A stretch of DNA of 38,430 bases from a virus, in IMG/VR virus record IMGVR_UViG_3300006733_000006, positions 1 through 38,430 of that record. The stretch is one strand, 5' to 3'. Position 1 is the first letter of the stretch, and the number at the start of each line of letters is the position of its first letter. Under the pieces are notes generated by a model, which did no database searches, was not told where the DNA came from, and worked only from the letters and a program-made list of their open reading frames with translations. Below are positions 16,930 to 24,139 of the stretch, piece after piece. The position numbers and the translations under genes are program-made.

Positions 16930-18653
16930 TATTTTTGACCTCTTAATGCCTTACCTCTACGCCCTATAGCGCCGGCAAGTATATCCTCTGGGAGCTCCGC
17001 TTCTGTCTCTCCACCTTGAGGTATGCCACTGGATGCAGCCTTTCTTTCCGCCCCGGCTTCACCCTCAGCCATAGCCTCAGCGACCGCCATCGCTTCTTCC
17101 TCACCCTCTTTAGCTCTAATCGCCTTAACCGCGGTCACTCGCTGTATTGCTGGATGACGTGAGAGTGATTCAGCGTCTATGCGTATCTTCTCTTTTCTGG
17201 CATTTTTAATCATCGAGTTGAGTTCCAGCTCTGTTTCAAGGGATATACTACCACCCTGACGTAATCTTTGAAGACCGACCGCCCTGTTCATGGCAGCTTC
17301 AGGCGTTGTAGCATCAAACTCTACGCTCACACGATAAGCCCCCTTACAATCATCCTGATTCATAGTCAAGGCGCTTTTCTCTCCCCATATCGGCACATCT
17401 TCTTTAACCACATCACGGATGAGCAACCGCACCAATTCCATCGCTCTGGCCCACAAAACCTGAAGGTTCTCAAGCGGGATACCGTATTGTAATCTGGCTT
17501 CGCCTATCATCAATGCCATCGGATAGCCCGCTTCTACGCCACTTGGCGCTTCCCCTCTAAGCACCTGGGGTTGTACCTTACCCAACATCATATCGTTTAG
17601 CCCTATGGATTGCATGATGCCGGCTGGAATGTTATTTGCAGCCCAAATAATCTTAGGCGGCTCACCTTCCCTGTCACCTCTATAGAGAACATCGCCTGGT
17701 TTCGGAACTAGCTTTTTGCCACCCTCCTCATAATCATCTGGAGTGCCCGGCAAATCATATATAGGGATTGAGGCAAAAGCGATAGCTTTATCAAGGTAGG
17801 CGTGATAGCGACACTGCTGTTTCAGTAGGTCAATGCTGTATTGGATTAAACCCACCGCCAAGCTCTCCGGTGAGTTATCGCCGTCACGATAACCGAGACC
17901 AGTGTAACAGTGGATATACGGCACAAGTCCATAGGTATTATCTACAATGCCATCCTTTAACAGTGGCACTCCATCAGCAAAATAAGCCATTTCTTTCGCT
18001 GTCCACCATTCGTCTATGACCACCGGACGATTATCAGCTATTGTCTTTTTCCAGTTCGGCCAGATACGCTTTACCTGCTCTGCAATCACGGTATATTGTT
18101 CCAGCATACTTACCGGTCGGCAATCAATATGGTCGGCACTGGGATAGCAATTCATAGGCTCACGGCACATTATTTTGAGAGGCATCCGCTCAAGCATGAG
18201 TTCTTTTCTTTTATCATCATCACCTGCAACCGCAGCACCAATGGCATTTTCATCCCAAACCACCTTAATAAATGCCTCACCTCTCGCCCCCAAATCCTTA
18301 GCGGAGTCCCTAACCGCATTAAGGGTCTGCCGCATATTCCACTGCAAGAGAGCATCGAAATATTCCCGCTGCTTCTCGGCCCGGTCTCGATAAGGATTGG
18401 TGTCACTAAACGGAACGACTTTGACTACAGGTGTCGAGAGAGGCAGGTGAGCCACAAAGGTATCCACTATTTGTCTGGCCGTGGGCAACTTGATTTTCCT
18501 GAACTCGGCATGTATCTCAATTTCATACTTCAGGTCAATGTATTTCTGTTGAAGTTTCTGATTAGTTCTCAATGTATTGAAACGAGAAATCCTGGGTCCC
18601 GCTTTGTTTTTAGCGCCTATCATTTCTTTGATTTCTTGCAAAGTCGTTGCCAT
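16929..18653 (-). CDS. portal protein
   Basis: The protein has 574 residues. Its length, position just after the large terminase and content fit a dodecameric portal: an N-terminal helical clip/wing region (LQQKYIDLKYEIEIHAEF), then RDSAKDLGARGEAFIKVVWDENA, the GYRDGDNSPESLAVGLIQYSIDLLKQQCRYHAY stretch typical of portal stems, and IPAGIMQSIGLNDMMLGKVQPQVLRGEAPSGVEAGYPMALMIGEARLQY, as in phages whose portals belong to the broad SPP1/HK97 group. The Glu/Ala-rich C-terminus is the usual flexible tail. The start has GAGAGGATTATG. It is the DNA gate of the head and docks the terminase. Confidence 0.75.
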   Translation of the reverse strand: MATTLQEIKEMIGAKNKAGPRISRFNTLRTNQKLQQKYIDLKYEIEIHAEFRKIKLPTARQIVDTFVAHLPLSTPVVKVVPFSDTNPYRDRAEKQREYFDALLQWNMRQTLNAVRDSAKDLGARGEAFIKVVWDENAIGAAVAGDDDKRKELMLERMPLKIMCREPMNCYPSADHIDCRPVSMLEQYTVIAEQVKRIWPNWKKTIADNRPVVIDEWWTAKEMAYFADGVPLLKDGIVDNTYGLVPYIHCYTGLGYRDGDNSPESLAVGLIQYSIDLLKQQCRYHAYLDKAIAFASIPIYDLPGTPDDYEEGGKKLVPKPGDVLYRGDREGEPPKIIWAANNIPAGIMQSIGLNDMMLGKVQPQVLRGEAPSGVEAGYPMALMIGEARLQYGIPLENLQVLWARAMELVRLLIRDVVKEDVPIWGEKSALTMNQDDCKGAYRVSVEFDATTPEAAMNRAVGLQRLRQGGSISLETELELNSMIKNARKEKIRIDAESLSRHPAIQRVTAVKAIRAKEGEEEAMAVAEAMAEGEAGAERKAASSGIPQGGETEAELPEDILAGAIGRRGKALRGQK

Positions 18654-18662
18654 AATCCTCTC

Positions 18663-20018
18663 CTAAATCCTTATGCTACTTACGCCTGGTCCAACCTGTC
18701 TTCCACCCAAACCATAACGAGAGACCACCAGATAGATTAAAGCCTTTGCCGAATGGCAATGCTTTTCATCAGGCTCCTCACTCAGCACATTGCCAGCCGT
18801 ATCCATCTTGCGTCTCCATACTCCGCCGCCATCTATATTTGAGGGTGGTTTACAGCCACCCAGTTCGCTAATCAAGCCCCGACAAGAGCTGTCAATATGC
18901 AGTTGTACTTCGTGGGTTATCGGATGCGGTATCATAAACTGCCTTAACTTGTTAACACCATCGTTTATGGGCTTAATGCGCCTACTATCGAGACGAATCC
19001 CGAAATACGGATCCGGGGGATGTGCCCATATATCCCACACCGGCTTCTGCCCATGATGCTGTTTCGCTCCTATATCTATAGCCCCGCCTTCAACGAGTTT
19101 GAAGAGGGGTTTTTTATTGGCGATGGCGATTATCTGCTCAGTACCCAAGAGCTGTTCATAGATTTCAGCACAGACGTAGATGTGATCGGCAATGAATTGC
19201 ACGAACAAAACGGCATAAACGCCCGGAAAGTAACCCGGGTCAATACCAACAGAAACCGGCATGTCCCAATTTATGGGGTAATGCCCGGTATGAAGAGTGG
19301 TCTTGAATTCGGGTAATACAATCCCTTTGGGTCTAATCGGCACCCCGCCATACCGTTCCATGAATCTCTCTTCACCGAGTATTTTTTCAGCTTTAAGTAT
19401 TTTGGGGTCCTGTCTGCCACCCGGGAATATCTTGCGATTGCTCCATGAGGGTAAGCTGAAGGAAGCCCCGCCATCAGTATTATCCGGTATCTGGTATTCC
19501 TTCCACTTATCGCTGTACCAATCCAGGGATGTTTCAAGGGTGCCGGTCGAGATTAAGAAGCCATCAAGTTGTGTTAATCTCTCAATACACCTCAAGAAGA
19601 TGTCATAACTCATCTGGGCTGCCTCGCACATCAGGATACCCCGCACCGCCTTGGCCGCAATCTTCTCCGGGTATTTAGCCGACTTGGTTTCAATCACTAT
19701 ATCGGGCTCAAGGGTTAGACGGCACTGGTCCCGGCTTGGAAAGTGGCAATGCTGGACGATACCCAGATTATGTGCCCAATCCACGATGTAACTGAACTCC
19801 TCACGGCACATCTCATAATCTGACCCGAGAAGCCAATATAGCTTCCCGTGTCCATAATCGCCAATTATCTCAGCTCCCCCAATCGTGCTTTTACCGGCGC
19901 GGATACCGCCCACGACCTCTTTTATCTTGGCTTCGCTATAATGGATTTTTGCCTGTGCTTCATCTGGCACATAGCCCATCTTCTTAAAAATCAGGGATTT
20001 AGCTTCCTGGCTTGGCAT
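18663..20018 (-). CDS. terL: terminase large subunit (packaging ATPase/nuclease)
   Basis: The protein has 451 residues. Walker A is GGIRAGKST at 37-45. A Walker B-like hydrophobic strand ends in MCEAAQM at about 130, and a motif III-like LISTGT follows at about 155-160. The C-terminal half is an RNase H-fold nuclease, with SVGIDPGYFP giving the first acidic residue, DIGAKQHHGQ in the middle and EKHCHSAKALIYLV near the end. It cuts concatemers and pumps DNA through the portal. It starts inside the end of the small-subunit gene (20-bp overlap) after GGAGGAGACAGT. Confidence 0.9.
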   Translation of the reverse strand: MPSQEAKSLIFKKMGYVPDEAQAKIHYSEAKIKEVVGGIRAGKSTIGGAEIIGDYGHGKLYWLLGSDYEMCREEFSYIVDWAHNLGIVQHCHFPSRDQCRLTLEPDIVIETKSAKYPEKIAAKAVRGILMCEAAQMSYDIFLRCIERLTQLDGFLISTGTLETSLDWYSDKWKEYQIPDNTDGGASFSLPSWSNRKIFPGGRQDPKILKAEKILGEERFMERYGGVPIRPKGIVLPEFKTTLHTGHYPINWDMPVSVGIDPGYFPGVYAVLFVQFIADHIYVCAEIYEQLLGTEQIIAIANKKPLFKLVEGGAIDIGAKQHHGQKPVWDIWAHPPDPYFGIRLDSRRIKPINDGVNKLRQFMIPHPITHEVQLHIDSSCRGLISELGGCKPPSNIDGGGVWRRKMDTAGNVLSEEPDEKHCHSAKALIYLVVSRYGLGGRQVGPGVSSIRI

Positions 20019-20490
20019 CTACTGTCTCCTCCACATCGCCACGACCATTACCGCCATCCTCCCCCGGGACGGATTTAACCTTTATTTCTAATTTGGCTAT
20101 TTCCTTTAACAAAGCCGCCGCCTCTTTAGGCGCCGTAGTAGGCATTTTCTCGCTTATGATACCGTCTACCTCGGCTAACAGCTTTAAGTATTCCTTATCT
20201 ATCCGCATGGCACTCAAAACAACGCTTGGATTGTCCTGATGTCCTGTCATTATTTCAGATGCCTTAACCCGCCCCAGGTCTATTTGAAGCCGTATCTTGT
20301 TGCGGAAGTATTCAGTTTCCCGTATGGTTTTAGGTTCAAGTTGTCTTTTAACCATCTTCAGGTCTGAACTCACCTCATTAAGTGTCATACCCATCTTCGT
20401 GGCTATTTCTTCCCTGTCATAGCCTGTGAGGAATAACTTGGCAACCTTCCCACGCCGTTCTTTCTTTTGTGTCTTGTTTAACTTGCTCAC
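19999..20490 (-). CDS. terS: terminase small subunit (probable)
   Basis: I take the GTG at 20490 as start: GAGAGGTGG precedes it and it overlaps the upstream stop as TAGTG. This gives 163 residues. The N-terminal part has a helix-turn-helix (KVAKLFLTGYDREEIATKMGMTLNEVSSDLKMVKRQLE), followed by long helices with PSVVLSAMRIDKEYLKLLAEVDGI, as in HTH-type small terminases that pick the packaging site and regulate the large subunit. It lies immediately upstream of terL. A general HTH regulator is the alternative. Confidence 0.7.
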   Translation of the reverse strand: MSKLNKTQKKERRGKVAKLFLTGYDREEIATKMGMTLNEVSSDLKMVKRQLEPKTIRETEYFRNKIRLQIDLGRVKASEIMTGHQDNPSVVLSAMRIDKEYLKLLAEVDGIISEKMPTTAPKEAAALLKEIAKLEIKVKSVPGEDGGNGRGDVEETVDAKPGS

Positions 20491-20783
20491 TAAACCACCT
20501 CTCGATAGAGGATACCGTCTATTCTCCGCATCAGTGGCGGTTTCCTGGTTGAGACCGGCACCATGCTGAAATAGTCCTCCAGGCTCATCACGACACAAAC
20601 CTCTTCCAGTTCGGCTTTTAAGACGGTCGGCCCCGTCAGGATTTCAGGCCACCTTTGAGCCGGGTAGCTATAAAAATCAACTGCCCTGACCTTTCTCAAA
20701 CCACCGAGACCCCTTTCCGCCTCGTTCCACCGCTGTCTCATTTTCTCTAACCTATCTTCCCTGGTTAATGGTTTCCCATGCAT
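20490..20783 (-). CDS. unknown small protein upstream of terminase
   Basis: The protein has 97 residues starting at MHGKPLTRED. I prefer this start because AAGGAGGT lies 8 bases upstream. The N-terminal half is a basic charged helix, the C-terminal half beta-rich and ends RRIDGILYREVV. It is not recognised. It is coupled to terS by the TAGTG overlap, so it is probably part of the packaging module. Confidence 0.55.
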   Translation of the reverse strand: MHGKPLTREDRLEKMRQRWNEAERGLGGLRKVRAVDFYSYPAQRWPEILTGPTVLKAELEEVCVVMSLEDYFSMVPVSTRKPPLMRRIDGILYREVV

Positions 20784-20796
20784 CTCTCTGACCTCC

Positions 20797-20979
20797 TTAT
20801 TTCTTGGGCACCTTGGCTGCGCCGGCGTGCCTTCTCGCATCTTCATGGCAGGCAGCCACCCTCCTGTCGTTGTCCCAGTCTGGATGTTCGTCCGCCAGCA
20901 TCGAGATACACGCCGAAATAGCTTTAGCGATTGCCGCTTTACTGCTCCTCCGATTCAACTTCGCGGTCGGTAATGGCAT
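20797..20979 (-). CDS. small protein with ISxCIS...AACHE motif, first gene of the virion operon
   Basis: The protein has 60 residues, mostly two helices, with ISACISMLADEHPDW followed by RRVAACHEDARRHAG. Short proteins with this CIS/hPDW/AxCH-A pattern recur in phage packaging and capsid operons, but I do not know their role. It is the promoter-proximal gene, about 60-70 bases after the predicted start of transcription near 21039. Confidence 0.6.
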   Translation of the reverse strand: MPLPTAKLNRRSSKAAIAKAISACISMLADEHPDWDNDRRVAACHEDARRHAGAAKVPKK

Positions 20980-21045
20980 ATCTCACCCCTATTTTACCTA
21001 TTTCTACTCTCACTTTACGCCTGATACACAACACTACCCCTCATA

Positions 21046-21074
21046 ACTACACATAAAATAACACCTTATGTCAA
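21046..21074 (-). promoter_or_regulatory. sigma70-like promoter of the virion operon
   Basis: On the minus strand TTGACA (21069-21074), a 17-base spacer and TGTAGT (21046-21051, 4 of 6 to TATAAT). Transcription would start near 21039, about 60 bases before the first gene of the packaging and structural operon at 20979. It is the only good match in the correct place. Confidence 0.55.
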
Positions 21075-21240
21075 CTACGATTTACCCCCACACTCATCGG
21101 GTCACCGTTGGGTTAGTTACTTCCCCCAGGACGCGCGTGCGGGGGCGTTTTCTAGGGATTTACTCACCCTGGGCCGGCTACGGGCGCTGGTTCATTACTA
21201 TTACCTCAGGCTCGTTGGTTCGCACAATACTTATTATGTT

Positions 21241-21277
21241 GACTACCTAGGCTCATAATGGCGACTATCTAGTCTCA
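21241..21277. repeat. palindromic direct-repeat pair, operator-like
   Basis: GACTACCTAGGCTCA at 21241-21255 and GACTATCTAGTCTCA at 21263-21277 are direct repeats 22 bp apart, about two helical turns. The second contains a perfect palindrome GACTA-TC-TAGTC, and the first is a one-base variant. This geometry suits cooperative binding of a dimeric regulator about 170 bp upstream of the virion promoter. Confidence 0.5.
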
Positions 21278-21561
21278 AGTCAGTTTCCATAATGACAATC
21301 TCGGCAGTTTTCACCTTCTTTTACATTGTGTCAGTGTAACCCTGGGTCCGCCTATCTCCTCATTGCCTAGCCAGTCGCTATGTCAAAGGATAGGTATAGC
21401 TCCTGGTTATCTGGTAGAGGTGGGAAAAGATACGGGACTGGTTAATATATAGAATAGGGAAAAATAAGTGGATTACTATATATATAAAGCAGTGGGAAAT
21501 ATCAACAAAGCACCGGCATAGCCAGTAATCAAAAAAAGGGGACTATATACTTAACTCAACC

Positions 21562-21647
21562 TTATATAGCAGCGCTCTTATATATATATGTGGCTCTACT
21601 CTATTATATAGCAGTTCTCTTATATATAGGACTCTTATATATATATA
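21562..21647. repeat. AT-rich direct repeats in the control region
   Basis: Two 25-base copies (21562-21586 and 21604-21628) share TTATATAGCAG followed by CTCTTATATATA and differ at only two bases. A third partial copy CTCTTATATATATA lies at 632-647 of the 21 kb block. The spacing is 42 bp, about four helical turns. They may be a DNA-unwinding element with iterons, or binding sites. Confidence 0.5.
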
Positions 21648-21749
21648 GTGGTGGCACTATAGCGATTCCTGGCGGTCGGTCGGTAGAGAACATGGTCCGG
21701 CAACCATGCCACCGGCCGGCCGCACAATAAAGGAGGAAAGACATAAAGA

Positions 21750-21774
21750 ACCGCGCTCTGGTCAGGAGCGCGGT
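21750..21774. terminator. GC-rich hairpin
   Basis: ACCGCGCTC (21750-21758) pairs perfectly with GAGCGCGGT (21766-21774) over 9 bp with a 7-base loop. On the minus strand it is followed by TTCTTTATGTCTTT, which would make a weak intrinsic terminator. No minus-strand gene ends nearby. It may insulate the two divergent operons or be part of an untranslated RNA. Confidence 0.4.
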
Positions 21775-21963
21775 CTGGTTAGAATTCAACCTAATAGTAA
21801 TATAGGAAGTGATATATACTGATTAAGGACGCCATGCTGCCCCTATTGTCAAGTATACAACAAGGCTAAAAATCTTGTCAAGCCCCCGGGCGCTGGCGAC
21901 ATGCAGGCACAAAGTAGCGCCATGGTTTCCCAGTCTCAAAATAAATATTGTCATCAGGCATGG

Positions 21964-22000
21964 GGGGTACTTGACATACACGGGGTACTTGTGTTACTAT
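21964..22000 (+). promoter_or_regulatory. promoter of the ArdC operon overlapped by a direct repeat
   Basis: TTGACA at 21971-21976, an 18-base spacer and TACTAT at 21995-22000 form a sigma70-like promoter, with a start near 22007 and the first ATG at 22030. The 10-mer GGGGTACTTG occurs twice, at 21964-21973 (entering the -35 box) and 21982-21991 (in the spacer), 18 bp apart. That is the arrangement expected of an operator for a repressor, possibly the ribbon-helix-helix protein of this operon. Confidence 0.55.
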
Positions 22001-22029
22001 GAGGCTACCAAGGAAAGGGGGGTAAACAA

Positions 22030-22392
22030 ATGCAGACAGAAAGGAAGGAACGAATTAAGGCACTCAGGGACAAACTGGCTAACCTGGGGCCGGAACAACG
22101 CCAGGCTATCATTGACCGGGGCATGATTGCCACAGTTGAAGGCCGGACGCTCAGCCTACACAATACTATTATGGTATATCTTCAGTGTAACGGCCGGGCG
22201 CCTTCAGTAGTGGGCGGTTTCAGGCAGTGGAAGGCAGCTGGTCGCCAGGTCCAGAGGGGAGAACACGGTTATATGATATGGTTCCCGGTCGGAGAGAAGG
22301 ACAAGGAGACCGGCGACATCATCACCGCGGATACATTCTATACCGGCACCGTGTTTGACATCAGCCAGACCGAAATTATAGAAGGGGCATAA
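22030..22392 (+). CDS. stand-alone ArdC N-terminal (ssDNA-binding) domain, anti-restriction type
   Basis: The protein has 120 residues. After a short helical N-terminus it matches the ArdC N-terminal domain: SLHNTIMVYLQCNGRAPSVVGGFRQWKAAGRQVQRGEHGYMIWFPV, then FYTGTVFDISQTE. ArdC proteins bind single-stranded DNA and protect incoming DNA from host restriction. Full-length ArdC adds a C-terminal metallopeptidase with HExxH, which is absent here, so only the DNA-binding half is coded. It is first in a four- or five-gene plus-strand operon after a strong AAGGAAAGGGGGG site. Protection of the DNA just after entry is the likely job. Confidence 0.75.
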   Translation: MQTERKERIKALRDKLANLGPEQRQAIIDRGMIATVEGRTLSLHNTIMVYLQCNGRAPSVVGGFRQWKAAGRQVQRGEHGYMIWFPVGEKDKETGDIITADTFYTGTVFDISQTEIIEGA

Positions 22393-22393
22393 T

Positions 22394-23188
22394 ATGGCCA
22401 GACAATCAAAATTTAGAGACGATGGCACCACAACCGATATACCCACCGCGCTAGGTGAGAACCCCCAACTAGAGAAGCAACTTGATTTACTCCAATATGG
22501 TAAAGACATCGAGAATCTAGCCAGGTGGAAGGAAGAGCCAGCCCGATCCGATAGAGAAAGGGGGGGAACATTGAACGATTACGAAGCAAGAAGGAAGGAG
22601 AAGGCGGACCGCTACCAAGAACTAGCAGAGAAGAACAGGACAGCCGCCAACCAGACACTAACCAGAGCCCGGGACATGGCCGAGGTGATACCATTCGGCC
22701 AGCCAATTCTAGTTGGCCACCACTCAGAGGGCAGGGATCGCCGTTATAGAGCACGCATTAATAACACATTTAACAAGGCATCGGAACTGAAAGAGAAGGC
22801 CGATTATTACGAGAGGAAAGCGGAGAACGCCACCAGCAACCATACCATATCTAGCGATGACCCGGAAGCTGTAGCCAAGTTAAAAGAAAAGATAGCCAAA
22901 GCCGAGGAATCCGGGGCCAAAAAGCGCCTGGCTCAGCTTGAGAGACACAGCACCGACACCACCACCGAGAGAGAAGCCGGGAATATACGCATCGTTGACA
23001 ATGTGGAAGATAACCGGCTTCAAATGTTTTTCCCTGATAAACCATCCGAGGATATAAGGCGACTGCTAAAGTCGCGGGGCTTCCGATGGTCCCCAACGTC
23101 CGGGGCATGGCAGCGCCACAGGTCCAACGGTGCCAACTACGAAGCGGAGTATATAATCGAGCAAATAAACAAGGGGGAGTTATCATAA
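22394..23188 (+). CDS. DUF3560-domain protein
   Basis: The protein has 264 residues. The central DUF3560 signature is clear: RDMAEVIPFGQPILVGHHSEGRDRRYRARINNTFNKASELKEKADYYERKAENA (about residues 95-150). The N-terminal part is highly charged. The C-terminal part has LQMFFPDKPSEDIRRLLKSRGFRWSPTSGAWQRH, which often accompanies DUF3560. Such proteins are typical of plasmids and phages and are often coded beside ArdC, as here, so a role in DNA establishment is inferred. It starts 1 base after ardC-N. Confidence 0.75.
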   Translation: MARQSKFRDDGTTTDIPTALGENPQLEKQLDLLQYGKDIENLARWKEEPARSDRERGGTLNDYEARRKEKADRYQELAEKNRTAANQTLTRARDMAEVIPFGQPILVGHHSEGRDRRYRARINNTFNKASELKEKADYYERKAENATSNHTISSDDPEAVAKLKEKIAKAEESGAKKRLAQLERHSTDTTTEREAGNIRIVDNVEDNRLQMFFPDKPSEDIRRLLKSRGFRWSPTSGAWQRHRSNGANYEAEYIIEQINKGELS

Positions 23189-23198
23189 TGGAAAGGAC

Positions 23199-23327
23199 AT
23201 GGACTACATCCTGGCTGCGGTAAACAAACCTACCTATGACGAGGAAAATAACAGTTTGCTAATACCCTTGGTGGCTCTGGGACCCGAAGGCGTAAACATG
23301 GAAGCGACAATAAAAGGAAGGAGTTAG
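23199..23327 (+). CDS. 42-residue small ORF in the ArdC operon
   Basis: A short frame, MDYILAAVNKPTYDEENNSLLIPLVALGPEGVNMEATIKGRS, starts 11 bases after the DUF3560 gene and is preceded by GGAAAGGAC. It has a compact beta-like pattern. No family is recognised. Its fit between two operon genes and normal composition support it as real. Confidence 0.45.
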   Translation: MDYILAAVNKPTYDEENNSLLIPLVALGPEGVNMEATIKGRS

Positions 23328-23332
23328 CTTAA

Positions 23333-23473
23333 ATGCCAGAGAAAATCGGTATCAGGATGAACCAGGACGTATATAGAAAGGCAAAAGCCCAGGCCGCCCT
23401 AGATGGTAAGCCGGTCGGCCAATGGATAACTGAGGCTATCGAAGCCCAATTAAAGAAACAGGCTCAGAAATGA
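23333..23473 (+). CDS. ribbon-helix-helix DNA-binding protein
   Basis: The protein has 46 residues. An N-terminal strand (EKIGIRMNQDVYRKAKAQAALDGKPVGQWITEAIEAQLKKQ) with two following helices is the CopG/Arc ribbon-helix-helix fold, where paired strands enter the major groove. It is likely the autoregulator of this operon. The GGGGTACTTG repeats at the promoter are the natural candidate operator. Confidence 0.65.
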   Translation: MPEKIGIRMNQDVYRKAKAQAALDGKPVGQWITEAIEAQLKKQAQK

Positions 23474-23501
23474 CGCACTAGAATCAATTTGTTTTATAAT
23501 G

Positions 23502-23648
23502 ATGAAACATGGCTACTCAATGGGTGAGGTTAGAGAAATCAGGCGTATACCGGCACAATGGACGGCCAAGGCCATATTCGCCCACATAGAGAGACACGGC
23601 GAGGCCGAGTATCCCGAAGGTTGGTACAGACACTATCTGGGCGATTAG
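23502..23648 (+). CDS. 48-residue small ORF ending the ArdC operon
   Basis: The frame MKHGYSMGEVREIRRIPAQWTAKAIFAHIERHGEAEYPEGWYRHYLGD reads as a plausible small protein with charged helices. GTTTTATAATG lies just upstream and may be a -10 box. The gene ends 3 bases before a hairpin terminator. The function is unknown. The second Met (MGEVRE) is an alternative start. Confidence 0.5.
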   Translation: MKHGYSMGEVREIRRIPAQWTAKAIFAHIERHGEAEYPEGWYRHYLGD

Positions 23649-23650
23649 AT

Positions 23651-23690
23651 AGCCAGCCAATAGTAGACCTACTTACGGCTGGCTTTCTTG
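23651..23690 (+). terminator. intrinsic terminator of the ArdC operon
   Basis: AGCCAGCC (23651-23658) pairs with GGCTGGCT (23677-23684), an 8-bp stem with an 18-base loop, followed by TTCTTGTGTT on the plus strand. It lies immediately after the last plus-strand gene, where a convergent minus-strand gene ends, so it separates the two operons. Confidence 0.6.
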
Positions 23691-24115
23691 TGTTGCTTCC
23701 ACTGTTTATAATCGCGCTTCTTAGGCCGTGGACCCGAGACATACCGCAATGCTCTCAGCCGGCAGTTTTCAATCTCCTCAAAGCTCTTACCTAAAGCCTG
23801 GGCAATATGTATCTCTATGGATACAACATCGCTGGACATTTCAGCTATCGTAGAAATTAGCTCCAGAAGCACACCCTCCAATCCGGCACTCTCAAGTCGT
23901 GAGTCTAATTCGGTGGCGATTTCAGTAGGAACAATGAAGCCTGCCTGGGCTTTAACCTTCCTCTTTGATATGGGTGAGTCTGTGTACCCGGATTCCGCAG
24001 GCTTTAGGGGATAAAAACCCGAGCGGAGCAGTGGGAGCAAGGGGATGAGCCAGATTATTTGGTCTGGAGTGAACTTTGTTATATCTCTGGGAGAGTACCA
24101 TGTGTCTTCAGGCAC
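23669..24115 (-). CDS. unknown protein, last gene of the early operon
   Basis: The protein has 148 residues. The GTG start at 24115 follows AAGGAGTG. The middle has a long helical pair (VPTEIATELDSRLESAGLEGVLLELISTIAEMSSDVVSIEIHIAQALGKSFEEI), and the C-terminus is very basic (PRPKKRDYKQWKQHKKASRK), as in small nucleic-acid-binding proteins. No family is recognised. It lies directly downstream of the fused methyltransferase and may serve with it. Confidence 0.5.
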   Translation of the reverse strand: MPEDTWYSPRDITKFTPDQIIWLIPLLPLLRSGFYPLKPAESGYTDSPISKRKVKAQAGFIVPTEIATELDSRLESAGLEGVLLELISTIAEMSSDVVSIEIHIAQALGKSFEEIENCRLRALRYVSGPRPKKRDYKQWKQHKKASRK

Positions 24116-24139
24116 TAGAACACTCCTTAACCTTCACCC

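Larger units (their letters stand above)
20980..22029. other. about 1 kb non-coding control region between divergent operons (candidate origin)
   Basis: No convincing gene is present on either strand: frames here are short, poorly started and of odd composition. The region holds a promoter for the virion operon at its left edge and one for the ArdC operon at its right edge. Between them are a GC-rich inverted repeat at 21123-21145 (CCCCC/GGGGG, followed by CGTTTT), a palindromic direct-repeat pair (21241-21277), a long TATATA-rich repeat tract (21440-21650), a GGCCGGCC-rich stretch at about 21700-21722 and a GC-rich hairpin (21750-21774). AT-rich DNA beside repeated operators suits an origin or a regulatory hub. 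Neither is proven. Confidence 0.6.

Noticed and set aside
18096-18740. Plus-strand frame of 214 codons across the portal and terminase genes
   Set aside because: It lies opposite the strongly supported portal and terminase genes, lacks a ribosome site and has no domain character.
21068-21250. Plus-strand 60-codon frame in the non-coding region
   Set aside because: It has no ribosome site, a poor start and unusual composition, and it overlaps the virion promoter.
23188-23223. Tiny 11-codon frame just after the DUF3560 gene
   Set aside because: It is too short, and the overlapping 42-residue frame at 23199 has a better start and composition.
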